Source: Noviherbaspirillum massiliense JC206
Lineage (GTDB): Bacteria > Pseudomonadota > Gammaproteobacteria > Burkholderiales > Burkholderiaceae_D
Reading direction: 5' to 3'
Assembly (NCBI RefSeq): GCF_000312045.1
Contig: NZ_HE978634.1
Coordinates: 2,935,849-2,999,848 of the forward strand
Length of the DNA stretch: 64,000 nucleotides
The translations under genes were made by a program, and so were the position numbers. Numbering within the stretch: position 1 is the stretch's first letter; the number at the start of each line of letters is the position of its first letter. Of this stretch, positions 53,535 through 62,544 are shown one piece after another. The notes beneath the pieces were generated by a model. It did no database searches, was not told the origin of the DNA, and worked only from the letters and a program-made list of their open reading frames with translations.

Positions 53535-54503
53535 TCACCGGTTACCGCTCTTCGGCTGGAACTGGTAACTCTCGCCATGCTTGAGGTAGGTGATCCGGCT
53601 CTGCAGTTCGGCGCGCCTCACTTCCTTTTCGAAATCGCTCAGGGGCGACTTGAACACATCGTAGTCGTTGAAGTGAATCGGGATCGCATGATGGGGTGCG
53701 ATGATCTGCAACATCTTCACCCCGTCCTTGTCATCCATCGTCACCTTCATCACACCGAGGATGCGGGTGCCGCCCAGGTGCAGCAGCGCAAGGTCGATGT
53801 CCGGATAGCGCTTCGGAATGTCATGAATGTCGTCATACACCAGGGTGTCGCCGCTGATGTACATGCGATAGTCCGTCTGATTGCCCCTGGCGGAGAATTC
53901 CAGCATGGAGCCCATCACCTGCGGCAGCAGGCGGTACGCCACCGGCGGGCCGTGCCGCCCGGGCATTGCAGTGATCTTGAGGCTGGCATCGCCTTTCCTG
54001 ACCTGCAGGGTTTCCCAGGTCGCGAGCGGATAGCGCGCCTTGAAACCCATGTCCGCCAGCTGCCCTGCGGCCTGAGGCGTAGTGACGATGGGGATGTTGC
54101 GGTCCAGCTTTTCCTGCACCAGCTGGTCGAAGTGGTCGCCATGCATGTGGGACAGCACGATCAGATCGATCGGCGGCAACTGGTCCAGGTCGATCGCGGG
54201 ATTGGTGAGGCGTTTTGCCGTCAGCCCGTAGCCGAGATGCACATGGTCGCCCATGTGCAGGAAATTCGGATCGGTCAGGATGGTAAAGCCGGCATAGCGG
54301 ATGATCACCGTAGCCGTGCCGATGAAAGTCACCGTGCCGGTCTCCGGCACCGCCTTCTGCGCCGGCGCTTGCAGGGTCAGTACCTGTTGTGCGCCGCCTG
54401 CCTGGCCTTCTTTCTGTTCCTGCCCGGATGCGCATCCGTGCAGCAGCATCGCCATCAGCACCGCAAGAATGCCCTTGCCCGCCATGGAAAAGTCCGGTTT
54501 CAT
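53535..54503 (-). CDS. periplasmic MBL-fold hydrolase lipoprotein
   Basis: A 322-residue protein with a lipoprotein signal (LAVLMAMLLHGC, Cys24). A metallo-beta-lactamase-fold domain follows: TVTFIGTATVIIRYAGFTILTDP, LSHMHGDHFD (HxHxDH zinc motif), MPGRHGP, MYISGDTL and PIHFNDY. This is the UlaG/RomA-like subgroup of MBL hydrolases. The substrate is unknown; it acts outside the inner membrane. GAGGCGGGC lies just before the ATG. Confidence 0.88.
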   Translation of the reverse strand: MKPDFSMAGKGILAVLMAMLLHGCASGQEQKEGQAGGAQQVLTLQAPAQKAVPETGTVTFIGTATVIIRYAGFTILTDPNFLHMGDHVHLGYGLTAKRLTNPAIDLDQLPPIDLIVLSHMHGDHFDQLVQEKLDRNIPIVTTPQAAGQLADMGFKARYPLATWETLQVRKGDASLKITAMPGRHGPPVAYRLLPQVMGSMLEFSARGNQTDYRMYISGDTLVYDDIHDIPKRYPDIDLALLHLGGTRILGVMKVTMDDKDGVKMLQIIAPHHAIPIHFNDYDVFKSPLSDFEKEVRRAELQSRITYLKHGESYQFQPKSGNR

Positions 54504-54631
54504 GCCCGCCTCGCTCCTGTCCGTTCATCTGTTCAGAACTATCGCTCGGGCGCATGCAATTTTGATTCCCGGTCGAACCCGGCCCTGTCCCGGAGGTCAC
54601 AGGAGCAGGAAAGTTTTACTGGAGCACGCTG

Positions 54632-54826
54632 ATGAATACTTCCCCTCCCGATCCCGGCACCCCGGAAAGCCGGCGCAATCCGGGCGATGAAGCCGCACCG
54701 GGCAGCGAACAGACGGGCGAAATCACCTGCCCCGAGTGCAATGGCAGCGGCAGGCTGGCGGACCAGAAACCCTGCCCCAATTGCGGCGGCACCGGACTGG
54801 TCGTGAAGATTGTGGGAGATGCCTGA
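54632..54826 (+). CDS. small DnaJ-type zinc-finger protein
   Basis: A 64-residue protein. A disordered Pro/Gly/Ser-rich N-terminal half is followed by two CxxCxGxG knuckles, CPECNGSG and CPNCGGTG, 14 residues apart, the pair that binds one zinc in the DnaJ cysteine-rich domain. TGGAGC lies before the ATG. Similar tiny proteins occur in proteobacteria without a known role; a chaperone-like or RNA-binding part is only a guess. Confidence 0.75.
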   Translation: MNTSPPDPGTPESRRNPGDEAAPGSEQTGEITCPECNGSGRLADQKPCPNCGGTGLVVKIVGDA

Positions 54827-54963
54827 GCACGCACCGGGACGCGGCGCGCCTCGGAAGCATCTTTTGCAGAAATAGGAACGGAATGAAGGATGGAAGTCAG
54901 CCCGGCAAAATCCTGCTTCCGGGCCTGCTCCATGTCAGGAAGGGTTGAAGACACAGGCCCCGC

Positions 54964-55248
54964 TTACGGGCGCTTGTGCTCCCTGTCCTTCTCCAGCTTG
55001 CTCGGGTCGGGAATGGCGATCGGGTCGCTTGCGGGAAAGGTCATTTCGACGGCATCGTCCAGCAATTCCTCGACCTGTTCATCCACATCGTCCGAGGCGA
55101 TCTTCCGTTCGGTAACGTCCTGGGAAGCAGCCGTGTCGGGCGGAACATCCTTCGGCGTCACCGATGCCGAATTCTTGCCATGCGACGATCCGGGCTCACT
55201 GGATTGTTTCCTCTTGTCGACTTCCTCGTTGCGGGTGGAATGGGCCAT
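54964..55248 (-). CDS. small acidic conserved protein with FPASDP motif
   Basis: A 94-residue, Ser/Asp-rich protein, disordered in the first 50 residues. The C-terminal part VEELLDDAVEMTFPASDPIAIPDPSKL contains the FPASDP motif of a widespread short uncharacterised proteobacterial protein. CGGAGA lies upstream of the ATG at 55248. The function is unknown. Confidence 0.72.
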   Translation of the reverse strand: MAHSTRNEEVDKRKQSSEPGSSHGKNSASVTPKDVPPDTAASQDVTERKIASDDVDEQVEELLDDAVEMTFPASDPIAIPDPSKLEKDREHKRP

Positions 55249-55480
55249 GTCATATCTCCGGTTGAATTCAAAGGCAGCCAATGCGCCGCCTCCTTGTATG
55301 CGATGCAGCAAATCCGGAAAAGTTTCCACAACTGCTATAGCAAAAATCAATTGGACCATACACAAAGGCAAGTTGCGTCCGGCCACACCGCCTCCACCGC
55401 ATTGCTGTCAATAAACGCTACACTGTCGCCTTTGCCGCTCTTCTCTTTCCTGCAGGATTGCACTTCATTACGACCTTCTT

Positions 55481-56542
55481 ATGACTTCCTTCCATACCGA
55501 AAACCTCAACGTCACCGCCTTCGATGCCATGCCCTCGCCGCAGGAATTGCATGCGCGCCTGCCCCTGAGCGACAAGGCCGCTGCTACCGTGGTGCAAGGC
55601 CGGGAAGCGCTCAAGAACATCCTCGACCGCAAGGATTCGCGCATGTTCGTCGTGGTCGGACCCTGCTCGATCCACGACCCGGTGGCGGGTCTCGACTATG
55701 CGCGCCGGCTGAACGCGCTACAGGAAGAAGTGAAGGACACGCTGCTGCTGGTGATGCGGGTGTATTTCGAGAAGCCGCGCACCACCACCGGCTGGAAGGG
55801 TTACATCAACGATCCGGACATGGATGACTCCTTCCATATCGAGCGCGGCATGGCGAATGCGCGCCAGTTCCTGCTCGACGTCTGCGAGCTCGGCTTGCCG
55901 ACCGCCACCGAAGCGCTCGATCCGATCTCGCCGCAATACCTCGGCGACCTGATTGCCTGGACCGCGATCGGCGCGCGTACCACCGAATCGCAGACCCACC
56001 GCGAAATGGCTTCCGGCCTGTCGACCCCGGTCGGCTTCAAGAATGGTACCGACGGCGACATCGGCATTGCTGTCAATGCCATCCTGTCGGCATCGCATCC
56101 GCACTCCTTCCTCGGCATCAACAGCCAGGGCCGGGTCGCCATCGTGCGCACCGGCGGCAACCGCTACGGTCATGTCGTGCTGCGCGGCGGCGATGGCCGG
56201 CCCAACTATGACACCGTCTCGGTGGCGATGGCCGAACAGGCGCTGGCCAAGGCCAAGCTGCCGGCGAATATCGTGGTCGACTGCTCGCATGCCAACAGCT
56301 TCAAGAATCCGGAACTGCAGCCGCTGGTGATGGCCGACGTGGTCAACCAGGTGCGCTTCGGCAATAAGTCGCTGGTCGGCGTGATGATCGAATCGAACAT
56401 CGTCGCCGGCAAGCAGAACATTCCCGCCGACCTGTCGCAATTGAAGTATGGCTGCTCGGTGACCGACGGCTGCGTCGGGTGGGATACCACGCAAACCATG
56501 ATTCTGGATGCGGCGAGGATGCTGCGGGAGCGCAAGCAGTAA
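55481..56542 (+). CDS. aroG: 3-deoxy-7-phosphoheptulonate synthase (class I, AroG-like)
   Basis: A 353-residue, full-length class I DAHP synthase. VVGPCSIHDPVAGLDYARRL, YFEKPRTTTGWKGYINDP, GARTTESQTHREMASGLS and the C-terminal KYGCSVTDGCVGWDTT are all conserved. It catalyses PEP plus erythrose-4-phosphate to DAHP, the entry to the shikimate pathway, usually feedback-inhibited by an aromatic amino acid. It is monocistronic and ends at a clear hairpin terminator (56566-56594). Confidence 0.95.
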   Translation: MTSFHTENLNVTAFDAMPSPQELHARLPLSDKAAATVVQGREALKNILDRKDSRMFVVVGPCSIHDPVAGLDYARRLNALQEEVKDTLLLVMRVYFEKPRTTTGWKGYINDPDMDDSFHIERGMANARQFLLDVCELGLPTATEALDPISPQYLGDLIAWTAIGARTTESQTHREMASGLSTPVGFKNGTDGDIGIAVNAILSASHPHSFLGINSQGRVAIVRTGGNRYGHVVLRGGDGRPNYDTVSVAMAEQALAKAKLPANIVVDCSHANSFKNPELQPLVMADVVNQVRFGNKSLVGVMIESNIVAGKQNIPADLSQLKYGCSVTDGCVGWDTTQTMILDAARMLRERKQ

Positions 56543-56565
56543 TTTCCCGCTGCGAATACTGGCAG

Positions 56566-56594
56566 GGGCCCGGCATGCCGGGCCCTTTGCTTTT
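56566..56594 (+). terminator. Rho-independent terminator after aroG
   Basis: GGGCCCGGC (56566-56574) and GCCGGGCCC (56577-56585) form a 9-bp stem followed by TTTGCTTTT, a usable U-rich tail. Confidence 0.8.
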
Positions 56595-56689
56595 CAGCGC
56601 CTCGCGTCCGCGCGAAAGACTTTTCCGTGATCAAGCGGAATGCAACTTGCTTTGATTTCGCTCTCAGCCATTCATCATGGGGGCGTATC

Positions 56690-57430
56690 ATGGATAAACT
56701 TTCCCGGCGGTCCTTTCTCAGGTTGGCCGGCGCGGCGGTCGCAACGAAGGCCGCGGACGTGGGCGCGGCCAGTCCGGCCAGTCAGCCGGCCGCACCTGCG
56801 CAGACCAGCTATATTTTCTTCAAGCCGGAAGAAGCCCGGTTCATCGAACCGGCAGTCGAACGCCTGATTCCCGCTGATGAAAACGGCCCGGGCGCGCTGG
56901 AGGCCGGCGTGCCGTCCTATCTCGACAAGCAGCTCGGCGGCGCATGGGGCGCGGGCGAGCGTCTGTACCGCAGCGGCCCCTGGCAGCAGGGCCAGCCTAC
57001 CCAGGGTTACCAGCTGCCGTTCACCCCGGCAGAGTTGTTTCGCAACGCATTGCGTGCCATCAACGCGGACCTGAGCAAGCGCGGCAAGACGTCCTTCGCT
57101 TCCTACAGCGCGCAGGAACAGGATGCCTACCTGAAGTCGCTCCAGACCGGCAAGACCGACCTGAACGGCGTGCCCTCCAATGTCTTCTTCGAATCCCTGC
57201 TGTCCCTGACGATCGAAGGCTTTTTCGCCGACCCGGTCTATGGCGGCAACAAGGACATGGTCGCCTGGCGCATGATCGGCTTCCCCGGTGCCTATACCAA
57301 TTTCTACGAACTCGTCGACAAGCACGGCATCGCCTATACGCGGGCGCCGATCAGCCAGGCGGAAGACAACCGCGGCGTGATCCACATCCACCCGAACATC
57401 CCGGCAAGCATGCAGCACGGAGGAAAATAA
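56690..57430 (+). CDS. gluconate 2-dehydrogenase subunit 3 family protein (Tat-exported)
   Basis: A 246-residue protein with a twin-arginine signal (SRRSFLRLAGAAVATKAA). The following domain, with IFFKPEEARFIEPAVERLIPADENGPGALEAGVPSYLDKQL, is the small subunit (gamma) of periplasmic GMC dehydrogenase complexes such as gluconate 2-dehydrogenase or FAD-glucose dehydrogenase. It chaperones and exports the flavin subunit by its Tat signal. The flavin gene begins 2 bases after its stop, and GGGGGCG lies before the ATG. Confidence 0.9.
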   Translation: MDKLSRRSFLRLAGAAVATKAADVGAASPASQPAAPAQTSYIFFKPEEARFIEPAVERLIPADENGPGALEAGVPSYLDKQLGGAWGAGERLYRSGPWQQGQPTQGYQLPFTPAELFRNALRAINADLSKRGKTSFASYSAQEQDAYLKSLQTGKTDLNGVPSNVFFESLLSLTIEGFFADPVYGGNKDMVAWRMIGFPGAYTNFYELVDKHGIAYTRAPISQAEDNRGVIHIHPNIPASMQHGGK

Positions 57431-57432
57431 CC

Positions 57433-59202
57433 ATGGCAACTCGATTGGCAGAAGTTGATGCGGTCCTCCTGGGCGTGGGCCTGGTGGGAACCATGCTTGG
57501 ACGCGAACTGACGCGCGCCGGCCTGAAGGTGGTCGGCCTGGAGCGCGGCGAACCGCGATTTACAGTCCCCGATTTCCAGGGACCGCAAATGCATGATGAA
57601 CTGCGCTATTCCGTGCGCAAGGGACTGATGCAGGACAACACCAAGGAAGCGGTGACCTTCCGCAACCGGATCGACCAGACCGCCTTGCCGATCCGGCGCT
57701 GGGAAAGCTTCCTGCCGGGCACGGGCCTCGGCGGCGCGGCCGTACACTGGAATGGTCAAACTTACCGATTCCAGGACACGGATTTCAAATTGCGTTCGCG
57801 CACCATCGAGCGCTACGGCAAGAACTTCATCCCGGACGACCTGATCATCCAGGACTGGGGCGTGAACGCAACGGAACTGGAACCCTACTTCGACCGCTTC
57901 GAATACCTGCTCGGCACGTCCGGCCAGGCGGGCAATATCAAGGGCCAGAAGATTGCGGGCGGCAATCCCTTCGAGGATCCGCGTTCCCGCGGCTATCCGA
58001 CGCCACCGATGAAGGAGCCTTACGGCTCGGCCCTGTTCCGCAAGGCCGCGGCCAGCCTTGGCTACCATCCCTTCCCGCAGCCGTCCTCGAACATGAGCCA
58101 GCCCTACACCAATCCGGAAGGGGTGAGCCTGCAGACCTGCATGTTCTGCGGCTACTGCGAGCGCTTCGCCTGCGAGCATTTCGCCAAGTCCTCGCCGCAG
58201 ACCATCCTGCTGCCGGTGCTGCTCAAGGACAAGAATTTCACGCTGCGCACCCAGGCACAGGTGCTGCGCATCAATCTCGACAAATCCAAGAAGCATGCGA
58301 CCGGCGTCACTTATGTGGATGCCGCCGGTCGCGAGTTCGAGCAACCGGCCAAGCTGATCATCGTCGGCACCTTCGCTCTCAACAATGTGCGCATGCTGCT
58401 GCTGTCGGGCATCGGCAAGCCTTACGACCCGAAGACCGGACAGGGCGTGGTCGGACGCAACTACGCCTACCAGACCATGAGCGCGGTGCAGGTCTTCTTC
58501 GATGAAAAGATCAACATCAATCCCTTCATGCGCTCCGGCGCGAACGGCACCGTCATCGCCGATTTCGTGAGCGACAATTTCGACCACGGGCCGCTCGGAT
58601 TCATCGGCGGCGCCTATTTCGGCGAAGTCATGACGAATGGCCGGCCGATCGGCTTCCATCCGACGCCGCCCGGCACGCCAGCCTGGGGCGGGGAGTGGAA
58701 GAAGGCGGTGGTGCGGCATTACAACCATACTTCGGTCCTGAATGTGCACGGCAGCTCCGTATCGACCAAGGCCAATTACCTGGACCTTGATCCGACTTAC
58801 AAGGATGCATGGGGACTGCCGCTGTTGCGCATGACCTTCGATTTTCCGGAAAACGACCTGAAGATGTCGGCCTACATCACGCAAAAGGCGCTGGAGGTCG
58901 GGAAGGCGATGGGTGGCCAGCAGGTATCGGGTGGCCCGCGCAAGGGGCCGTACACCGTCACGCAATACCAGACCACGCATAACACCGGCGGCACGGTGAT
59001 GGGCACCGACCCGACTACCAGCACCGTGAACCGCTACCTGCAAAGCTGGGATGTGCCGAATGTATTCGTAATCGGCGCGTCGAATTTCCCGCAGAACGCT
59101 TCCTACAATCCGACCGATACCGTGGGCGCGCTGGCCTACTGGGCGGCCGATGCGATCGTGAAGCAGTACCTCAAATCCCCTGGCCCACTGGTGCGCACAT
59201 GA
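57433..59202 (+). CDS. GMC-type FAD dehydrogenase, catalytic subunit
   Basis: A 589-residue GMC oxidoreductase: VLLGVGLVGTMLGRELTRAG binds FAD, GTGLGGAAVHWNGQTYR is typical of gluconate/sorbitol-type members, and HNTGGTVMGTDP plus IGASNFPQNASYNPTDTVGAL form the C-terminal active site (catalytic His and Asn). A Cys cluster C236-x2-C239-x2-C242-x4-C247 resembles the iron-sulfur site reported in FAD-glucose dehydrogenases. It lacks its own signal and should be co-exported with the Tat subunit. It would pass electrons to the cytochrome that overlaps its end. The substrate (sugar, sugar acid or polyol) is unknown. Confidence 0.92.
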   Translation: MATRLAEVDAVLLGVGLVGTMLGRELTRAGLKVVGLERGEPRFTVPDFQGPQMHDELRYSVRKGLMQDNTKEAVTFRNRIDQTALPIRRWESFLPGTGLGGAAVHWNGQTYRFQDTDFKLRSRTIERYGKNFIPDDLIIQDWGVNATELEPYFDRFEYLLGTSGQAGNIKGQKIAGGNPFEDPRSRGYPTPPMKEPYGSALFRKAAASLGYHPFPQPSSNMSQPYTNPEGVSLQTCMFCGYCERFACEHFAKSSPQTILLPVLLKDKNFTLRTQAQVLRINLDKSKKHATGVTYVDAAGREFEQPAKLIIVGTFALNNVRMLLLSGIGKPYDPKTGQGVVGRNYAYQTMSAVQVFFDEKININPFMRSGANGTVIADFVSDNFDHGPLGFIGGAYFGEVMTNGRPIGFHPTPPGTPAWGGEWKKAVVRHYNHTSVLNVHGSSVSTKANYLDLDPTYKDAWGLPLLRMTFDFPENDLKMSAYITQKALEVGKAMGGQQVSGGPRKGPYTVTQYQTTHNTGGTVMGTDPTTSTVNRYLQSWDVPNVFVIGASNFPQNASYNPTDTVGALAYWAADAIVKQYLKSPGPLVRT

Positions 59203-60086
59203 ATACCCCTTCCCCCATCTTACTGAAGCTGTCGCTTGCATTGCTGTGCGCAGGCGCGGCGGGTGCCCAGGCGCAGACGCAAGGCCAGGGCTCCGGCGGC
59301 CTCACCGGCATGCAGATCGCCAACAACGGCACGCCGAACGGCGTTGCGGCATGCGCGGGATGCCATGGCCAGAAAGGCGAAGGCAATGCCCAGGCCAACT
59401 TTCCCCGCATCGCCGGCCAGCCCCAGGTATACCTCGCAAAGCAGCTGATGAATTACGCTAACGGCAGCCGCAACAATGCAATCATGATGCCGATTGCAAA
59501 AGGGCTGACCCGGGAACAGATCGACGCGGTGTCCGCCTACTATGCGGTGATCGAAGCGCCGCCTGCAAGCCCCGCCGCGCAAGCGCCGGCCGCGCAGATG
59601 AAGCGGGGCGAGACGCTGGCCATGGTGGGCGACAACCAGCTGGGCGTGCAAGCCTGCGCCAATTGCCACGGTCCGGGCGGTGCCGGCGAACCGCCGACCT
59701 ATCCGTATCTCGCCGGCCAGCACGCGTCCTACCTGACCACCGCCATGAAGGAATGGAAGAGCGGCGCGCGCAATACTGACCCGAGCAAGCAGATGCCGAC
59801 CATCGCCAAGCGCCTCGGCGACAACGACATCTCGGCGCTGTCGGCCTACTTTGCTGCGCAGCCTGCGCCCGTGTCCGAAGCGCGGCGCACCAATATTCCG
59901 GTCGGTTCGACTGCCCGTCCCGCCACCGCGGTCAGCTCCGGCTCGAGCGGGCAAGGGACCACGGCGACCCAGGGTGTCGGCAGCGAAGGCGGCACGCCGA
60001 CCACCGGCGGTGCCCAGGGAGTGGGCGGCGGCGGTGGCGCATCCGGCGCCGGGACATCGGGCAGTTCGGGCGGCGAGGCACCGTGA
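59199..60086 (+). CDS. dihaem cytochrome c subunit of the dehydrogenase
   Basis: A 295-residue secreted cytochrome with a signal peptide (LSLALLCAGAAGAQA). Two class I (c4-like) haem domains carry CAGCH (52-56) and CANCH (153-157), each with a typical Met-ligand-side loop. Residues from about 225 form a Gly/Ser/Thr/Ala-rich tail that may be flexible or surface-linked. Its ATG overlaps the GMC stop (ATGA at 59199-59202), so it is coupled. Related gluconate dehydrogenases use a three-haem cytochrome; here there are two. Confidence 0.9.
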   Translation: MNTPSPILLKLSLALLCAGAAGAQAQTQGQGSGGLTGMQIANNGTPNGVAACAGCHGQKGEGNAQANFPRIAGQPQVYLAKQLMNYANGSRNNAIMMPIAKGLTREQIDAVSAYYAVIEAPPASPAAQAPAAQMKRGETLAMVGDNQLGVQACANCHGPGGAGEPPTYPYLAGQHASYLTTAMKEWKSGARNTDPSKQMPTIAKRLGDNDISALSAYFAAQPAPVSEARRTNIPVGSTARPATAVSSGSSGQGTTATQGVGSEGGTPTTGGAQGVGGGGGASGAGTSGSSGGEAP

Positions 60087-60202
60087 ACCGGATGCGCGTC
60101 ATGAACCGGGAGCGCAGCTGGCAGGCATGACGGCACTATTTGCGAGCCGATGCCGGCCGCCTGCCAATAAAGCGATCCATTTTTTTGTACAAGGAGATTT
60201 CC

Positions 60203-60532
60203 ATGCAAAAGCAGCGCCGCAAGGTATTACGTTCGATCTCGACCATTGCCGTCGTATCGGCTGCAGGGATTCCGGTATCCGCGTTTTCCCAGCAACAGCT
60301 GAAGAAGATCGACCCGAAAGATCCGCAAGCCGTCAGCCTCGGATATGTCGACGACACGAAAACCGTGGACAGCAAGAAGTATCCCAAGCATGACAACTCG
60401 CAGGTATGCAGCGGCTGTCAGTTCTACACGACCGCGCAGGAACAGAAGAACATCGCGCCCTGCACCATCTTCGGCGGCAAGGCCGTCGCCGCCAATGGCT
60501 GGTGCAGCGCCTACGTGAAGAAGGCATCCTGA
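60203..60532 (+). CDS. high-potential iron-sulfur protein (HiPIP)
   Basis: A 109-residue periplasmic ferredoxin-like protein. The N-terminus (QRRKVLRSISTIAVVSAAGIPVSA) is a Tat-like signal. The four cluster ligands are Cys69, Cys72, Cys87 and Cys101 (C-x2-C-x14-C-x13-C), exactly the HiPIP spacing for a [4Fe-4S] cluster; WCSAY at the end is typical. HiPIPs shuttle electrons to terminal oxidases. AAGGAG lies before the ATG. It follows the dehydrogenase operon after 116 bases and may take its electrons. Confidence 0.93.
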   Translation: MQKQRRKVLRSISTIAVVSAAGIPVSAFSQQQLKKIDPKDPQAVSLGYVDDTKTVDSKKYPKHDNSQVCSGCQFYTTAQEQKNIAPCTIFGGKAVAANGWCSAYVKKAS

Positions 60533-60725
60533 TCAGCCGCCGCCGCTGCGCCCCAAGCGACGCAGATGGATGAGGCCAAACCGGCAGGTCACGCGTGCTG
60601 CCAGCGCGGCTGGTTCTGCTTGCTGCCTGCCGCGTTCGCGCGCGGCCTGCGGCAGGCGCACGGCATGCCGTTGCGAGAATTATTAGAATGGCCCTTCCGG
60701 CATTTCCCACTCCATTGAACAGGCT

Positions 60726-61841
60726 ATGAGCACTCTTTTTTCCCCGATTTCACTTGGACAGCTCACATTGAAAAACCGGATCGCGATCGCGCCGATGTGC
60801 CAGTACTCCGCCCGCGATGGCGAAGCGACTTCCTGGCATCTCATGCATCTCGGCCACCTTGCCCTGTCGGGCGCGGGCCTGATGTTCATCGAGGCGACCG
60901 CAGTCGAACCGGAAGGGCGGATCACGCCGGCGGATCTCGGCTTGTGGTCGGATGCGACGGAGCAGGCACTGGGCAATGTGCTGCGCGCGGTGCGGGAGAA
61001 TTCGCCGATGCCGATCGCAATTCAGCTCGCCCATGCCGGCAGAAAGGCTTCCACCCGGGCACCGTGGGAAGGCGGTGCGCAGATTCCTTCGCATGCTCCC
61101 GGCGGCTGGGTCACCGTCGCCCCTTCGGCCCTGCCCTTCACACCCGGCGATGAAGCGCCGATGGCGCTCGACAAGGCGGGGCTGGAACGCGTCCGCAATG
61201 CCTTCGTAGCGGCGGCAAAGCGCTCCGAGCGACTCGGACTGGACGGGATCGAATTGCATGGCGCGCACGGCTACCTGCTGCACCAGTTCCTGTCCCCTTT
61301 GTCGAACCGGCGCGACGATGAATACGGCGGCTCGCTCGCCAACCGCCTGCGCTTTCCGCTGGAAGTCTTCGACGCGGTGCGCGCGGCTTTCCCCGCTGCC
61401 AAGCCGGTCGGCATGCGCGTCTCCGCCACCGACTGGGTGGAAGGCGGCTGGGATATCGAGCAAACCGCAGCCTTCGCCCATGAACTGGAAAAACGCGACT
61501 GCGCATTCCTGCATGTCTCGAGCGGCGGCCTGTCGCCGAAACAGCATATTCCGGTGGGACCGAATTACCAGGTGCCGTTCGCGGCGCGCCTGAAACAGGA
61601 AGCCGGCATGCCCACCATCACGGTCGGTCTCATCACCGAGCCGGAACAGGCGGAAGCGATCGTCGCCACCGGACAGGCCGACATGGTGGCACTGGCGCGC
61701 GGCATCCTGTACGACCCGCGCTGGCCATGGCATGCAGCGGCAAAGCTGGGTGCCCAGGTCGACGCGCCGCCACAGTACTGGCGTTCGCAGCCGAGGCAAT
61801 TCAAGGAGCTGTTCCGCGGCGCGCATCTCGGGCCGCGCTGA
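60726..61841 (+). CDS. old yellow enzyme family NADH:flavin oxidoreductase (YqjM/XenA-type)
   Basis: A 371-residue FMN enzyme: LTLKNRIAIAPMCQYSARDG (Cys25 as in YqjM/XenA), QLAHAGRKAS, GIELHGAHGYLLHQFLSPLSNRRDDEYGGS (substrate His-x2-His motif and FMN loop) and ALARGILYDPRWPWHAA are complete. It reduces activated C=C bonds of enones or nitro-compounds using NAD(P)H. No cofactor gene is missing. It is monocistronic between the HiPIP gene and a small protein on the other strand. Confidence 0.93.
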   Translation: MSTLFSPISLGQLTLKNRIAIAPMCQYSARDGEATSWHLMHLGHLALSGAGLMFIEATAVEPEGRITPADLGLWSDATEQALGNVLRAVRENSPMPIAIQLAHAGRKASTRAPWEGGAQIPSHAPGGWVTVAPSALPFTPGDEAPMALDKAGLERVRNAFVAAAKRSERLGLDGIELHGAHGYLLHQFLSPLSNRRDDEYGGSLANRLRFPLEVFDAVRAAFPAAKPVGMRVSATDWVEGGWDIEQTAAFAHELEKRDCAFLHVSSGGLSPKQHIPVGPNYQVPFAARLKQEAGMPTITVGLITEPEQAEAIVATGQADMVALARGILYDPRWPWHAAAKLGAQVDAPPQYWRSQPRQFKELFRGAHLGPR

Positions 61842-61911
61842 CGCTTTCATCGCCCGCGTAATCAGACAGACGCATCCCGCCGGCCACCCCAGCCGGCGTA
61901 GTCGGACGCGC

Positions 61912-62121
61912 TCAACGCCGCTTTTTCCTGCGCTTGGGAAGCGGCGCTTGGGGTTCGGCAATCCAGAAGTCCGTCAATCGTTTCGTACCCTTTCTGATCA
62001 CGGCTGCCGTCTGGCGCTTGCCCTCCGCCATGGCTTTGCCGCGTGCCGTGCCGAATACGGCATTGGCGCTGCTCAGCCACATGCTCAAAAAGGGATTTTT
62101 CCTGGTCCAGGGATTCTTCAT
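61912..62121 (-). CDS. small basic conserved protein
   Basis: A 69-residue, strongly basic protein: MKNPWTRKNPFLSMWLSSANAVFGTARGKA, then AKRQ-type helix and a KRRKKRR C-terminus. The KNPF.SMWLS.ANA opening recurs in small uncharacterised betaproteobacterial proteins, which I recall only as hypothetical. The pattern suggests a nucleic-acid- or polymer-granule-associated peptide. GGAAATCGAG precedes the ATG; the long minus-strand frame over it is not coding. Confidence 0.72.
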   Translation of the reverse strand: MKNPWTRKNPFLSMWLSSANAVFGTARGKAMAEGKRQTAAVIRKGTKRLTDFWIAEPQAPLPKRRKKRR

Positions 62122-62544
62122 TCTCGATTTCCGGTTTGCTGCAATTGATGCAGCGCATCATCCGTGCGTGGCGTTTTCTGGAACCGATTAGACAAACACT
62201 GCATGAAACATTCCCGCCCAATGCCGATATGAGGTACAGGAATTTCCTGCAAGACCTTTTCGACACATATAACCGCGCGTTATCGCAACTTTCAATAATG
62301 TAAATGGACAGGAATCGGTCACGGAGCCAGAATCGACAGCATACGGAGACTCCAGGGACAATAATGAAAACCTCTATCCCCGCACGCAGCACACGCCATT
62401 GCAGCAACCGCACTTCCCGCCATCGGGATGGCCGGCTTCCTTCTCCCTCCGGGCAGTAACAAGTACTTTTGGCAAACCGCCCGTGCATCGTGGCCGGGCC
62501 ATGCACCGGCACCACCGGTCCCACCGATTCCTCTCCATCCAAAC
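62122..62544. other. 423-base intergenic region
   Basis: The left part is A/T-rich (about 62200-62330) and should hold the divergent promoters of the small basic protein and the SAF-domain oxidoreductase. I see no clear sigma-70 hexamers, hairpin or coding region. A 31-codon frame starting at 62364 lacks other support. Confidence 0.4.

Noticed and set aside
62364-62459. A 31-codon plus-strand frame upstream of the SAF oxidoreductase
   Set aside because: No ribosome site of note, Arg/Ser-rich composition as in noncoding GC-rich DNA.
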